From Sebastes aleutianus (taxonomy: Eukaryota; Chordata; Actinopteri; Perciformes; Sebastidae), in assembly GCA_916700875.1 (NCBI GenBank), contig CAKAKS010000038.1, forward strand, positions 13,635,944 through 13,699,943: a stretch of 64,000 nucleotides of DNA, written 5' to 3'. The notes under the pieces were generated by a model that was given only the letters and a program-made list of their open reading frames with translations, was not told where the DNA came from and searched no databases. Each line of letters begins with the position of its first letter. Position 1 is the stretch's first letter. A program made the translations under genes and the position numbers. Positions 22,757-34,457 of this stretch are shown piece after piece.

Positions 22757-23326
22757 TCACTTCCCAATATTTGACCTTCCCTCGATGCTGACTTTCACCT
22801 CGTGAGGGAGGAAGGAAGGTTTGGGCAGGGTCAAGGGCGGCTCCTCCTCGAATTTTTCCACTTTCCGACCTTCGGGGGCGGACCATCTCCGCTTCCTGCC
22901 TCCTGATGGCTTAGTGGCGCCAGCTTCTGCGATGCTGGCGACCTGACATTTAGAAAACGTGAGATCCCCGTTTTCCACATTGGCGCCCCCTCCACTCCCG
23001 TTCCCACTTGCACCCCTCCCTCGCTGGCCGATGCCGTTCTCCCTCTCGCTGTGCCTGGAGCCTCCTCCGCCGCAGCTTTGGGGAGCGTCTGAGACGGCTC
23101 TGGGAGGTTTGAGGTGCCCGTAGCCGGAGGCAGCCAGCTCCAGGGGCTGAGTCTTCTTCAGGGATCCGTTCTTCAGGTTCTTGAGGGTGAGTGAAATACA
23201 AACGTCGCCCACAGAGAGCTTGGTGCAAGGCAGCTCCAGGAGCTGGGTGGTCCGGTCTGGGCAGCATGAAGACCAGCCTTGGCCGAAGACGAAGAAGGGG
23301 TACTCCACCAAGACTTCCACACTCAC
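22757..23326 (-). CDS. atxn1: atxn1 last coding exon and stop
   Basis: Encodes residues 623-811, beginning VSVEVLVEYPFFVFGQGW directly after a C/T-rich tract ending CTCCTCCAG, and ending EGRSNIGK and TGA. It contains the second half of AXH, a glycine-rich linker that differs from mammals, and the RKRRWSAPEGRK motif. Confidence 0.96.
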   Translation of the reverse strand: MSVEVLVEYPFFVFGQGWSSCCPDRTTQLLELPCTKLSVGDVCISLTLKNLKNGSLKKTQPLELAASGYGHLKPPRAVSDAPQSCGGGGSRHSERENGIGQRGRGASGNGSGGGANVENGDLTFSKCQVASIAEAGATKPSGGRKRRWSAPEGRKVEKFEEEPPLTLPKPSFLPHEVKVSIEGRSNIGK

Positions 23327-26300
23327 CTGGAGGAGAGGTAACAGTGGAAAGACAATTAAACACAGAGACACTTCAATATGAAACATTTCTGTGCTTTAAA
23401 GCCCCTAAATTGGTTTCAAATCCATAGTATTTTCCCATAACACTGAATAGTCATGACTAAATAAGCAAAAATTAAATACAAATTTAGGAAACACTTAAAA
23501 GCCTTTATCAGGACTGTGTGGGTGTGGTTTGATCAGATTTAATTAACAGTAACAATCATAGGCTGTACTGTATATAAGAAGTGGACGTAGTCACTGTGAC
23601 TTCACCTATTGGTTTATGATTATTGGTTACAGATTATGCACCATTTAACTAGTGGAGTTGGACAAGCCCTAAATGCACTTGCACCATGCACTTTAGACTT
23701 TTGTGCTATAGATCATTAAAATAGGCCTCACTGATAACAATCCGCCAACTATTATCACATTTTTTTTTGTTACAAACAAGAACAGAGAGTTGGCTGCTTG
23801 TCGAAAACTACAAGGACTTTAGTTCAGTCTAAATTTAGCTGAATGAAAGAACCATTGTGACATGCTGTCCTTAAAATCAGCAAGACGATTATGTAATAAC
23901 TCTGATTGGTTTGTTAGAGGCACAGCTGGATATTGTTGGTAGAAAAGAAACAGAAACATTCACTAGGAAGAAATGTCTTAGTGACCAAAGGGGCAACATA
24001 TTTCAAGCCTTTTGGTCCATTACACAAAATCATTGAAGAGGATGGAACATATTTATGTTTAAGAGATTTCAGAGATTAGGTCTGCGTTATCATTTGTATG
24101 TATGACAGAATGACAGATGGAAGCAGAGGAGGCTTTGAGACGTGATGGGTGGAGCGAGGGAGAAAATAAACCTGAGGAGAAAGAAGATGAAGTGAGGGAA
24201 GATCTTAAACATAGTAGAGAGAATGAGAAGGTGGGAGAGGAGGAAGTTACTGAGATGGAGATGAAAAGGCGAATTTACAGAGGGAGGGAGACGGACAAGA
24301 AGAGGAGTGAGGAAGTGAGTGTGAAAGAGAACGATGTCAAGAACGATGCGAGTGTAAGAAGATGTATCAAACACCCTCTCAAAGCAAAACGACAGGCAAT
24401 ATTTTCCCTCCTGTATTATATAATTTCTCAGAGTAAGAAGTCCTCTGAGTGTTTGGATTCAAAGCTGCTAGCTACCACCTCTCAGGAAGAAAAAAAAAAA
24501 AGTAAGGAGAGCCACTGATGGAGTGCAAGAGAGAGAAAGATAAGTGTTTGAAAGATTGTCAGCTTTTGTGGGGTACAGTATCAAAGAGCAGCCGGGGGCG
24601 GGAGAGATGGTTAGAGATGTGCTGTGTGGGTGGACGAGTCACAGCGTGGACAGATGAAATAGATTAACTGGCTTTAACGCACACCCTCTAAGACAGTGTG
24701 GAGGATGCATGTGTGTGTGTCTGTGAGTGATTGAGTATGTGTGTGTATTTGAAGGAGTTTGGGAGAACCAGAGACAGAAAATAGAAAGATAAATCGCGGC
24801 GTAGTATGAGATGTTAGATTACTGAGAGATTGAATTGATAAAAGTTCTTTGTGAGCTATCGAACCTCTCAGAGTACTACAGTATTACATGTAGCAGTAGA
24901 AATGTGGTACCGTATCAGTGCGTTCATGTTCCTGGCTTTACTGAATACTTGATGAGTAGATCCCAACACTTTGAACTTCTCTAAATCAGAGCATGTTGTT
25001 ACATGACTGCCATCCTGGTACATTGGACTTAATTACAAAGAGAATAGCAGAGTCCTTTGAGATTCACCATAATAGAGTCATTAATAAGGGAGCAGCTCAA
25101 CACCTGTTATTCAACATTAATATCACCGGCCGAGAGTATGCATAAAAGCCTTCTTAGATCTTGTCAAGCGTCGTCTTTCACACTCGTGCAGGCAACAACT
25201 GGGCTGAATAGCTCAGCTATGTACCGAACTCATAAAAAATACACCAGTAAAGTAAAAGTAACAGTAAAGCGCTTTATAGAGGAGCTAAACAATTAATCAA
25301 ATCAGTTCATTATCTATTGTTCCACTGAGTTTTTAGCACTAGTCATAATGATGTCATAAACCGTTATCATGTAAAATCACATCAAGAACAAGCTTAAAAG
25401 GAATAGTTTCACTTTCTTGCCGAGAGTTAGACGAGAAGATCGATACCAATCTCATGTCTGTGCTTTAACAATGGAGATAGCACTTTTTCTTTAAGTTTTT
25501 GTAAGTTTAAGTTCTTAAGTTTTAATAATTAACATGTTATATCACTAATCTGTACACAGAAAAATGTACTTCAGGGATTCAATTTGTGTAGCCTACGCAT
25601 TGAACAAACTAGATTAAATGTTAATTAATGAGCTTTAGAGGTGCTAGTAGCTCTGCTGTTTATGCTAAGCTAAGCTAGTTGACTCCTGGCTCTAGCTCCA
25701 TAGTTAAAGAGGACTTATTATGCTTTTGTACTTTTTTCCCTTTCCTTTAGTGTGTTATATAGTTTTTTCTGTGCATGTAAAAGGTCTGCAAAGTTACAAA
25801 GCCTACCACGCCAAAAGGGAGTTAGTCTCCCCCAAAGAAACACTGCTCATTTTCTTCGTAACGTGGTGATGTCATCAAGTAACACATTTTTGCATAATAC
25901 CTGCTTAGCGGCTCGTTTGGCACGCCCTCAAACAAAGCTAGTTAGAGCGGAGGTTGACCAATCACAACAGAGTGTGCCAGCTGACCAGGGGGGTTGGAAA
26001 GAGTTGCTGCAGCACAGCCGGTATGAGAAAAATAGTGTGTGTTTTTTGAACATTAAAGCATGTGAACGTGTTCTGGTAGAAACCCAAAATACAAGTATGC
26101 ACCTGAAAATGAGCATAATAGGTCCTCTTTAATGCACAGACATGAGAGAGTAAAAAAAGTGTGTTTCCCAAAATGTCAAACTAATCCTTTAATAAAGGTT
26201 GCTCCCTGTCTCTCACCTGTGCACGGTGCTCACCAACAGAGAACTGAACCACAGCATAGTTGGATGAGGTGGGGCTCCCTTCAATGCGCTCCACTGTGGA

Positions 26301-28082
26301 CGAGTCGATCTTCAGCTCGCTGCTGATCTCGGCGCTCTGGATGAAGTCCTCCGTCTTCAGGTCCTCCACGCGTTTCAGCTCCCCATCGGCCAGCTGGATG
26401 ATGGAACCCTTGATGAAATATGGGGGGAGTGAGGCAGGCACCACCGCGCCGGACGAGTTGGGAGGAGGAGCAGAAGTGGCGACCAGACCCGGCGGAGCGG
26501 GAACAATGGGGAGATGAAGCTGGGCTTGGACCACTGCACCTGAAGCGGCCTGGTGATACGAGGCGCTGTGGGGTTCTAGAGTTTCTCCTTTGGGGGCCGT
26601 GGCAGCGATGTACGTGTGCGAGAGTGTGGTGGTAAACGGTGAGGCTTGGGTGGATGATGTTACGTGGGAGGTTACAGGTTCCAATGTGGTGACTCCACCT
26701 CCACTGACAGGAATAATGACCTGTTGGGAGCCAGGAATGAGTAAGTGCTGTTGTAGGCTGGTGTGGTAGCTGATTGGCGTATGCTGGCTCCCGCCGCCCC
26801 CTGCGATGTAACCGATGATAGGTGACTGGGGGTAGATGGTGGAGGGGAGCCCCATTGACAGTGACTCTGTAGCGCTGTGGGTGGTCTGGATAACGGTCTG
26901 AGGCGACAGCCTGCTGACAGCAGCTTTCAAGCTGTCGACACTTAACGGGGGTGGAAACGTGAAAGAGGAGGTGGTGTTGGAGGAGGAGGGTGTGCGATTG
27001 ACAGGCTTGCCCAGGATGATGCCACCTTTCTCCAGGTGTGCGGGGGCAGAGGTTGTCAGCTTCTCAGGGCTGGCTCTGGGTGGCGCCAGCTGGTGGTCCC
27101 CATGGCTGTTGGGCATTAGCATGAAAGAGGTTCTCAGCCCTGAGGGATCGTGGGTAGAGTAGTCTGAATGCAGGACCAGCTGGCGGGCCTCGTAGGAGGA
27201 CAAAGACGAAGTGGCGTCCCGTGATTTGCTCCCCGCCTTAGAGAGGTTGGACTCGGGGGACACTCCATACCGCCGACCCCTTTCCAGCTCTCCATTGTGA
27301 AGCTCTCTGGCTCTGGGGCCACTTTCCTCTTTCCTAGCTGGTCCGTCCGAATACTGCACCACAAGCTGGGACATCCCATGTCCCAGAGGATGGTGGTGGT
27401 GGTGCATCGACTGGGGAGGAAGGTGAACACTTCCTTGGTAATGAGGTGACGGCACAGTCCGTGTTGAGGTCGACATTTGAACATGGTGAGGGGCGGGGTC
27501 TGTAGAAGGCGGAGGCATGGAGGTGCGCCCCGCGGACGCTCTCTGATGGTCATGTTTGGAGGCGTGTGAAGGGGCAGAGACCGTCTCCGTGTGCGAGTGT
27601 CTCTGCGCGGCCAAAGAGGAGGAAGAGGAGGAGAAGGGGGGAGGTGGGGGAGGAGGTGGAAGCAGCTGAGGGGAGATGTAGCCTGCGTACGGGGCGCTGT
27701 AGGGTGATGCTATAAACTGCATGTTGGGAGGCAGTTGGGCGTAATGGACAGTTCCTCCAACTGTGGACTGTGACAGGTGGGACGTATACACTGTAGGAAG
27801 AGATGAGACTAGCCTTAGTGACGAAGAGGAGGATAAAGAGTCTGATGTGGAGAAGAGGGATTTATACTGGTGGCCGTCAGACTGACTGGAGCTACGGTGT
27901 CCACCCACGGCACTCTCGTTCCCACCAGCCACGCTGGCAAGCCAGGCCATGTTCTCAGTGCGCTGGCTGTCGCTGGCAGGTGGGATGGTGGGTGAGCGAA
28001 TGTCAGATGGTAATGTGCTTGAGGGGATCTCCCTCTTCTTTGGGGGCAGACATTCATTACTGCGTTCCTGGTTGGACTTCAT
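22757..28082 (-). CDS. atxn1: Ataxin-1, two coding exons, complete
   Basis: Ataxin-1 is a nuclear protein that binds RNA and the Capicua repressor and acts in transcriptional repression. Joining 28082-26217 and 23326-22757 gives 811 residues (human about 815). Seen: the conserved start MKSNQERSNECLPPKKREIP; the low-complexity P8 (142-149), S6 (151-156) and H5 (227-231) runs; conserved blocks such as LSPQTVIQTTHSATESL; the AXH domain from PYFIKGSIIQL (about 554) to LKNGSLKK (about 680), split by the intron; and RKRRW-S771-APE, matching the human NLS/14-3-3 site around Ser776. There is no polyglutamine tract. The start ATG has A at -3. The AXH and full C-terminal match exclude ATXN1L. Whether this is the teleost a or b paralogue cannot be told here. 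Confidence 0.97.
25394..26192. mobile_element. TTAA-flanked teleost repeat, interrupted
   Basis: Ends TTAAAAGGAATAGTTT and AAACTAATCCTTTAA, with internal CTTTCTTGCCGAGAGTTAGA and CTCATGTCTGTGC typical of an abundant fish repeat. A second element (25704-26132) sits inside it. Confidence 0.65.
25704..26132. mobile_element. TTAA-flanked MITE, copy 2 (nested)
   Basis: Same family as 7303-7741: begins TTAAAGAGGACTTATTATGC, ends GCATAATAGGTCCTCTTTAA. Inserted inside the repeat at 25394-26192. Confidence 0.7.
26217..28082 (-). CDS. atxn1: atxn1 first coding exon
   Basis: Encodes residues 1-622, from the ATG at 28082 to GEHRAQ, followed by donor GTGAGA. Reading straight through the donor would add only about 11 residues before a stop, which confirms the splice. 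The exon carries the disordered N-terminal region and the first half of the AXH domain. Confidence 0.95.
27815..28057 (-). other. Overlapping-frame ORF at the alt-ATXN1 start
   Basis: An 80-codon ORF begins MNVCPQRRGRSP at an ATG that straddles codons 9 and 10 of ataxin-1, 25 nt downstream of the main start. Human ATXN1 is reported to have an out-of-frame protein (alt-ATXN1, about 185 residues) starting at essentially this position, because the codons for N-E-C create ATGAATG. Here the frame stops earlier. The same frame is open again from 27553 to 27134 (139 codons). Translation in this species is unproven. Confidence 0.35.
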
Positions 28083-28441
28083 GCTGACTTCGCCTCACGT
28101 CCCTCAACTGTACTTGCGTTATCGTTCCTTAACTTTTGGCCTTCTATAGCTTTTTCTTTGCTTTTTGTTCTCTCTAACTGACTTTTTAATTTCACTTTCC
28201 TGTCTCTTTTTCTCACTTTTGATAATCTGTCCCTTGTCTCGCTTTAAGTAGCCCAATCTTTCCTCTATTTCCCTCTCTATCCAGTTCACCCAAGGCTGTT
28301 GATTATCAGGTCTTTTCTTGACAACAAAGAAAATCCAGCCCCTAACAAGCAGGCGAGGAAGGATTAAAGATGGAGATGAAGATATGGAGGGGTGGTTAGA
28401 GGGGGGAGGGGGTAGGGCGGTCTGTTTGGTCCAGAGGTCTT

Positions 28442-28555
28442 TTAGCGGCTGAAGGGTGAGCTCAGTGCGGTAGGGGAGAGAGTCACGACGTCACACCTGC
28501 TGCTGCCGCCGAGGACGACGGGGGGCCGAGTGCGTCGCACTTCATGCGGAATCAT
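28442..28555 (-). other. atxn1: uORF of 37 codons in the atxn1 leader
   Basis: ATG at 28555 reads MIPHEVRRTRPPVVLGGSSR and on to TAA at 28442-28444, 360 nt before the ataxin-1 start. It overlaps a second uORF in another frame. Human ATXN1 is reported to have upstream AUGs that reduce translation (recalled, not checked); function here is inferred. Confidence 0.5.
28483..28545 (-). other. atxn1: Second uORF of 20 codons in the atxn1 leader
   Basis: ATG at 28545 reads MKCDALGPPSSSAAAAGVTS then TGA at 28483-28485. It lies inside the longer uORF but in a different frame, so a scanning ribosome meets two AUGs 10 nt apart. Confidence 0.5.
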
Positions 28556-28594
28556 TTCCTTGCGAAAGCAAGCCTGCCCACACCCAGCACAATC

Positions 28595-31500
28595 CTGTGG
28601 AAGAGAGAGAGACGGGAAGACTGTTAGGAAAAGGTGTGGATCTCAAACAGATGAGTAGTTTAATACAAATTTGAAGACATTTATATTTGTGTATGTGTGC
28701 AGTTTGTTTTCACCTAGACAGCAACCATAACGATCCTCCAAATTCCTACCGTCTAACACTGCACAAGTGCATCAGCTAATTGTTTTTCAATGAAAATGAA
28801 ATAAGCTGACACACTGAAATGCACTGCATCATACAGGAAATATCTCTGGTCAGAGGTACAGCGCCACAAACGAGCCCTGCTGATAAATACAGTCTCTGAA
28901 GCAAAACAAACTAATTGAAAAAGTATTAGTTCATTACGGAAGCCCTAAATCGATACGATTCAAAACATTTTTTAATACAATTATCTCGAGATCACAAAGA
29001 AAACAACTTATAATGTTTGGGTCAAATCAGCTGACGATAAATGCATTCAAATGGCCACCACCATGTACTAGCAAAATTAGGCGCTGCACCAAGAGATTCA
29101 ACAAACTCCAAAGCTCCAAGAAGAGAAACTGTTGAGCGATACGTTTACTGCGATGAAGGTTGACCAACAGGCCACGAGCCAACGACATGTCGCCCTGCAT
29201 CAACAAACTCTGGAGCTCAACAAACCAAAATCCCAAATAAAGCCACGGACCAACACAAGGACGCTCTGCGACAAGAAATTCAGGAGTGCAAAAAACATTC
29301 CAAAGTTTCAAGGGAACTAAATTGATCTGAAGGATGAAAAAGAGGCCGTGAGCTGACAAAACGATGCGCTGCAACAAGAAATTCAGGAGGTCAACCAATG
29401 ACTTATATAAAAAAATTAAAACGGCTACAAGGAAAACACACCTTGTGCCTCTGGAGTGCAGTGTAAAAGTAGCTGTTGTATTGCCAACAGTTGATTGATT
29501 TTTGTTGCCTCAACAGTGGGTGAGCAAAATAATTGAAGCAGAATAAAGATAATAATAATCCAAACAGTTCTTATATGTTTCCAGAAGCTTGCACCGCTAA
29601 TAATAATAATAATAATAATGATAATCAAAACAATTCCAAGAAGTTTCCAGCACCTGCTGTACTTGGACGTCTGATAACAAACCTGTACTCTATAAAGTAT
29701 GTGTGAGTATGTACCACGTGTGTGCGTGTGTGTGTGTGCCATCTGTTAGCGAGGACCCCCTGCTGCAAAGATGGAAAGCTCGGTGTGAATCTCATAAATA
29801 ATGTAGAAGCATTTCAAGCACATGCACACCCACAGACACACACACACATACACACACACACACACACATACCGGCGACACCATCTTGCTTACTCAAACAC
29901 TGACACCTGGGCATATTCAATTATGCTGACACATGTTCTTTTCCTGACACACAGCTCAAGTTCACACACACTCTCTCTCTTTCACCAACTAATGCACATT
30001 TGCACACACACTGTCCAACTTCACATTTGCACACTTGACGGTGGGCAGAGTATCAGTTGACTGACACATGACAAACTAAAAATGCACAGCTAGCATAGCA
30101 GTTGTTGTTTTTACGGCGACAACACAACAACTGCAATACCGGGGTCGTCTAAGTTAAGAGTTTGCAAAGTCAGTGAATTTACATTGTCATGGGCTGAGTG
30201 TGTTTTCATGCAAATGTGAAATAAACTGACAGAAATACGCGAGCATTACCGCAATAAGCCAATAAATCAAATTAAACCATAAATGTTTGTCTGAACCAAA
30301 AGGAAATTGTGATTATTTTTGCATCTAAATTACTCTAAATGAACACACGAAAAAAGGTCAACAATAAACTTTCACTCTCAAATAAATAATCACTTAATAA
30401 TAAACATTTGGAAAGGTCTTCAACCACCTATTACATGTGAAATCATCCAGCTTATAGTTTATATTGTGAACTACCTACAGAATGCCTTTCTGCTGTAAAC
30501 ATCATCCAAATGCCATGAAGAAGAAAATGATGGACAGAAAAATGTGGGAAATATACTAAAGTTGATGTCCTTAATTACGTTATCGACTTATCGTAAGTTG
30601 TAGCTAACATGTTGTCACTTTGACTGGCTTGGCAGTATATTGTCTGTTAAGGAATGAATGACTCTCTATACCCCTGTGCCAAATGTTTAATATTTATTTG
30701 AAGTGAATTTTTTGATAACAGAGCCAGAGACCCTCTTTTATTTATTGTTTTTGTTGTGTGGTTTCTATTTATTTATGTTATATTTATTTGGGATATTTTA
30801 ATATTTTTTCCACATTCCAACTCGAATGTTTGAATATGTTTAAGAATTAAAAGTTAATTGTTCTTTGAAAGGGTGTACTTGCATTATTATGCTAATAATA
30901 TGATCATTATATCAGTGGCATAAAATGGTCTGACAGTAATAATAAAATAGACAATAATATAATTTATAGTAATTATTTTTTGGGACAGTATATCGTCCAA
31001 CAAATGTAGTTATCTTGACAGGACTAGGCGGTAGGGATGTCACGGGAGGCGATACTTATGTACAAAGTCGATGCCAAAATCCTGAAAATGTGTCTTCTAT
31101 AGTACTGCAGGTGCTGTCAGGGCTCGAGATTAACGGTGTCCTGTCGTCCCGGGGGCGATAGAAAATGCGTTTGGGACGCAGTTAACTCACTATCGATGTG
31201 TCCTGGGGACGCACGCTATTTTATCCCTGATAATGCTAAATTGCGAACAACGAATCCTTGTTGAAATCAGCAGGACGAGAGCTAGTTAACTTTAGCTGTT
31301 AGCTCCCTGCAGGACTGTGTTGCTTACCAGCTACTAACATTTACTAGCTCTCGCCCTTCTGATTTCAACATGGGAGGTGCCATTGTTAAATTATGATGCA
31401 TTCAGGCTCTATCCAGTAAAAATTAGTGGGCAAAGGTAAATTCTAACGTTGTAATTCTAATGCAATCTTGTAAAATGTAGTTTTTGGTGAGAAATTGAAT

Positions 31501-33132
31501 AAATACAGTTGTTTAAAGGAGATTTTTTCACAGCAATATAAGATAGATAATAGAGAGGGAATTGTTCCAAACAAAAATCAGTATGCAAACGGTAATAAAG
31601 GAGTGTATGTTGATAATCATTGAATTTATTGTTTTACTTTTGTTTTGTGCCATGGTATCGAATTGGTATGGAATTTCACTGGTATATTGGTATCAACTAC
31701 TAAATTTCTGGGATGTCTACAAGGCAGTGCAACTATCAATTTACATATAAAAATAGAATAGTGGTTAGTTTGCCCTCGATCGTTCATAGATACGGGATAT
31801 GGGAAACGTATTTTCATACTGTAGTTGAAGCATCTTGACATAAAACTGGATCGAAGCATTTGTTATTGTGCATTTGGAGACGCTGAGAATCTTTAGAGGG
31901 CCTTTTATGTAGCTGGTCTGGAACATCACAGAATATGATGTTAGACCACATAATAACACAGCTCTTGTACGGGTGATGACTCCGATTATCTGATCTCTGC
32001 AGCTGCCAAGCCACAACAGATTTAATCTTTCAAACCAGAATGAATGACCTCTGAGACTTCCTAAAGGCTTATTTGCTAATTCCTACAGAGTGATACCAAT
32101 TGCACCTACTGTGTGTGTGTGTGTGTGTGTGTGCGTGTGCGTGCGTGTGTGTTCTATTGGACGAGGGATATCTTGCATCTCAAGCAGATTCCTGTGATTT
32201 AAGAAGAGTGTCGCATTGCTACTACTATAACACAACTGCAGAGACGGGCGTAGGAGTAAACAGACATGCAAATTCCCATGTACATACTGTATAAGAACAC
32301 TCCCCCCCATACACACTCACAGGCTAGTGGTAGTGGTAGTGAGCACACACACTTTCTCAAGCACGCACCATCTGTTCAATCAAGCAGGCATGACTCAGAG
32401 GTGCCGTTGATCGGTGAGCTTTTAGCACTGAGGTGCACTCCTCTCTGTCTCTCCCTCCTTTAGACTCATCTCCTGCCTCAGCCTGCCCACCTCTCCTCCT
32501 TCAGAACTCCATTCTCAATTATCATTCTTCCATTTAATGGTTTTATGCTCTTAATCGCCTCTCAATGTCTTTTGCTTCTCTTCTCTTGGCATCCTTTCAC
32601 ATTTATCCTCTGCTTGTTTCTCTCCTTTACCGCACCCGTTTCAACGTACTCAGTACTGTTCACGCTGTGTACAGTCGGATAGATTAAAAAAAAAAATAAA
32701 GAAGCCAAACTCTTATTTAACAAGCTGTTGCTCGAATTAAAACTTTGAGATAAGAGGAACATTATGTGTCGGAGAGCTGTGAGATCAGAGACATTTCATA
32801 TCAGCTGTCACATCAAACGCTGACAGTGTCTGTACATCCAGCCGCAGATCTGTTCCTGCTGCCATCTACGGTTGCTTTTATCTTCAGAGTTAGGCACGTT
32901 ATGTCTGACAGTTCACTCTGGCATGTGAAAAAGGTTTCCAGGAGAAATATGAGATGCATTGTGTGATGGGATACATTGTGCTGCTGTTACAATAATAAGC
33001 AGGGATTGCTATAAGCAAGATTGTTATTGCAACAGACGGGGTGTAAACTACAAGTACAAGAAAAAGTGGTTTGTCACCTTGCATGGCTGCTGAGTTGTAC
33101 AATGGGAACTTCAAATTATTCAAAACAGGAAC
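28595..33132. other. Probable atxn1 5' intron: AT-rich DNA and repeats
   Basis: No coding exon recognised. Contains an AAT run (29599-29620), CA runs (29836-29870, 32110-32153) and a block at about 31030-31750 with hAT-like motifs: TAGGGATGTCACGGGAGGCG followed by CAGGGCTCGAGATTAACGG. Part of it (31380-31505) resembles 35500-35640 in the hAT-like element at 35297. Confidence 0.4.
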
Positions 33133-33977
33133 TTAAACCTGCATTACCCGATTTTCAGCCATGAGGGGGCAGCAGAAACAAGCAGCAAACACAACAGATT
33201 TTTACCACATGAAGTTATGTCAAACTAGTCCCTATTTACACATCAAGCAGACATAGAGCAACATTAGCGTTCACTGGAAGTTGGGTTTCAATCCACCCGG
33301 CAAATGTAAGACCAATATTCACTCTCCAATATCCACTGTGTTCACCACTTAGTCGCTAACTTTGTCTGCTGTTTGGTATTGGACAGGGAGCTACAGGGGG
33401 ATTTTAGAACTTCTTAGCTGAAAACAGCTGCCTGCTTTTTGTGAATACGACACTGAAAAGAGGCTGAAAATAGAGCTGCAACAATTAATGGATTAGTTGT
33501 CAACTATTAGATTAATCGGCAACTATTTTGGTAATTGATTAATCGGTTTGAGCAATTATTTAAGAAAAAAAAAGTAAAAATTCTCTGATTCCAGCTTCTT
33601 AAATGTGAATATTTTCTGGTTTCTTTCCTCCTCTGTGACAGAAAACTGAATATCTTTGAGTTGTTTATGACAAAACAAGACATTTGAGGACGTCATCTTG
33701 GGCTTTGGGAAATGCTGATTGTCATTTTTCACCATTTTCTGACATTTTATAGGCCAAACAACTAATCAATTAATCGAGAAAATAATCGACAGATTAATCG
33801 ACAATGAAAAGAATCGTTAGTTGCAGCCCTAGCTGAAAAACAATGAGGTGAAAGGTGCTAAAAATGCTCCGTAGACACGAGGAGAACTGAAGTGAACTCT
33901 TGTGGGTTTGTCCCTACAAGTGACACCTTTCACATTACACACAGGCATTTGATTCATTGTTAATAAAGCAGCTTTAA
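33133..33977. mobile_element. TTAA-flanked repeat interrupted by a hAT element
   Basis: Ends TTAAACCTGCATTACC and AGCAGCTTTAA (inverted TTAAA-CTGC), with the fish-repeat motif CAGCCATGAGGGGGCAGCAG. Split by the insertion at 33471-33831. Confidence 0.5.
33471..33831. mobile_element. hAT-like element with perfect 8-bp TSD
   Basis: Ends TAGAGCTGCAAC and GTTGCAGCCCTA, flanked on both sides by GCTGAAAA. Related fragments lie at 19344-19854, about 38876-38965 and 44430-44470. Confidence 0.8.
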
Positions 33978-34416
33978 CTAAATTACTGCAGGAGCAGAGG
34001 GTGAGATAAAGACACACAAACACACACACAATAATCCTGGGGAGAAACCCATGAATTTTCAAGCAATCCTGCAGTGTTACTGAGAGAGTAAAAGAGAGAG
34101 AAAGAATAGAAAGAGACAGAGAGTGAGGGAGAAGAAGGATTGGAAGAAGAGAAAAAGACCAGCATGGAGTGTGGGAAATGTTAGTATTTTGAATAAAATA
34201 AAAACAACTACAACAACAATTAATGAAGGAAGAGTCTGAGGAGGATCGACGAAGGGATTTCAGGGAGGGATAAAGAGTGGCAGGAAAGAGAGAGAGAGAG
34301 CGAGAGAGGCAAGCTGACCTACATTGCAAAAAGAGAGAGTATTGCTTCACTGAAACTGACACTCAAACACACATTCACTGAAAAGCTATGTCACCTGAAT
34401 CTTGCTGAGTTTGCAG

Positions 34417-34418
<2 letters not shown>

Positions 34419-34454
<36 letters not shown>
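34419..34454. repeat. (TG)n microsatellite
   Basis: About 18 TG units. Confidence 0.9.

Positions 34455-34457
<3 letters not shown>

Larger units (their letters stand above)
23327..26216 (-). other. atxn1: atxn1 intron between the coding exons
   Basis: 2890 nt with GT-AG ends, splitting the AXH domain in phase 0. From 23327 to 25393 it holds AT-rich DNA and a purine-rich stretch (24110-24400) whose ORF is low-complexity. The part nearest the donor is almost wholly transposon. Confidence 0.85.
28083..28594 (-). other. atxn1: atxn1 5' UTR portion of the coding exon
   Basis: The - strand shows a pyrimidine tract TCTCTCTCTTCCACAG ending at 28595, a strong acceptor, so the exon with the start codon probably begins at 28594 with 512 nt of leader. 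That matches the ATXN1 arrangement, in which upstream noncoding exons splice into the first coding exon. The leader holds two AUGs, both at its 5' end; the remaining 450 nt contain none. Confidence 0.65.

Noticed and set aside
22950..23363. Alternative-frame ORF across atxn1 last exon
   Set aside because: It crosses the intron acceptor, shows compositional bias and has no known counterpart.
24117..24518. 133-codon E/K/R-rich ORF in the atxn1 intron
   Set aside because: It comes from a GA-rich stretch; charged low-complexity peptides are expected there, and no splice or promoter signals were noticed.
26260..27162. + strand ORFs opposite atxn1 exon
   Set aside because: Complement of a long constrained coding exon; no recognisable protein.
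33829..34362. 177-codon antisense ORF rich in Ser, Leu and Phe
   Set aside because: Opposite a purine-rich tract; a pyrimidine-strand artefact.
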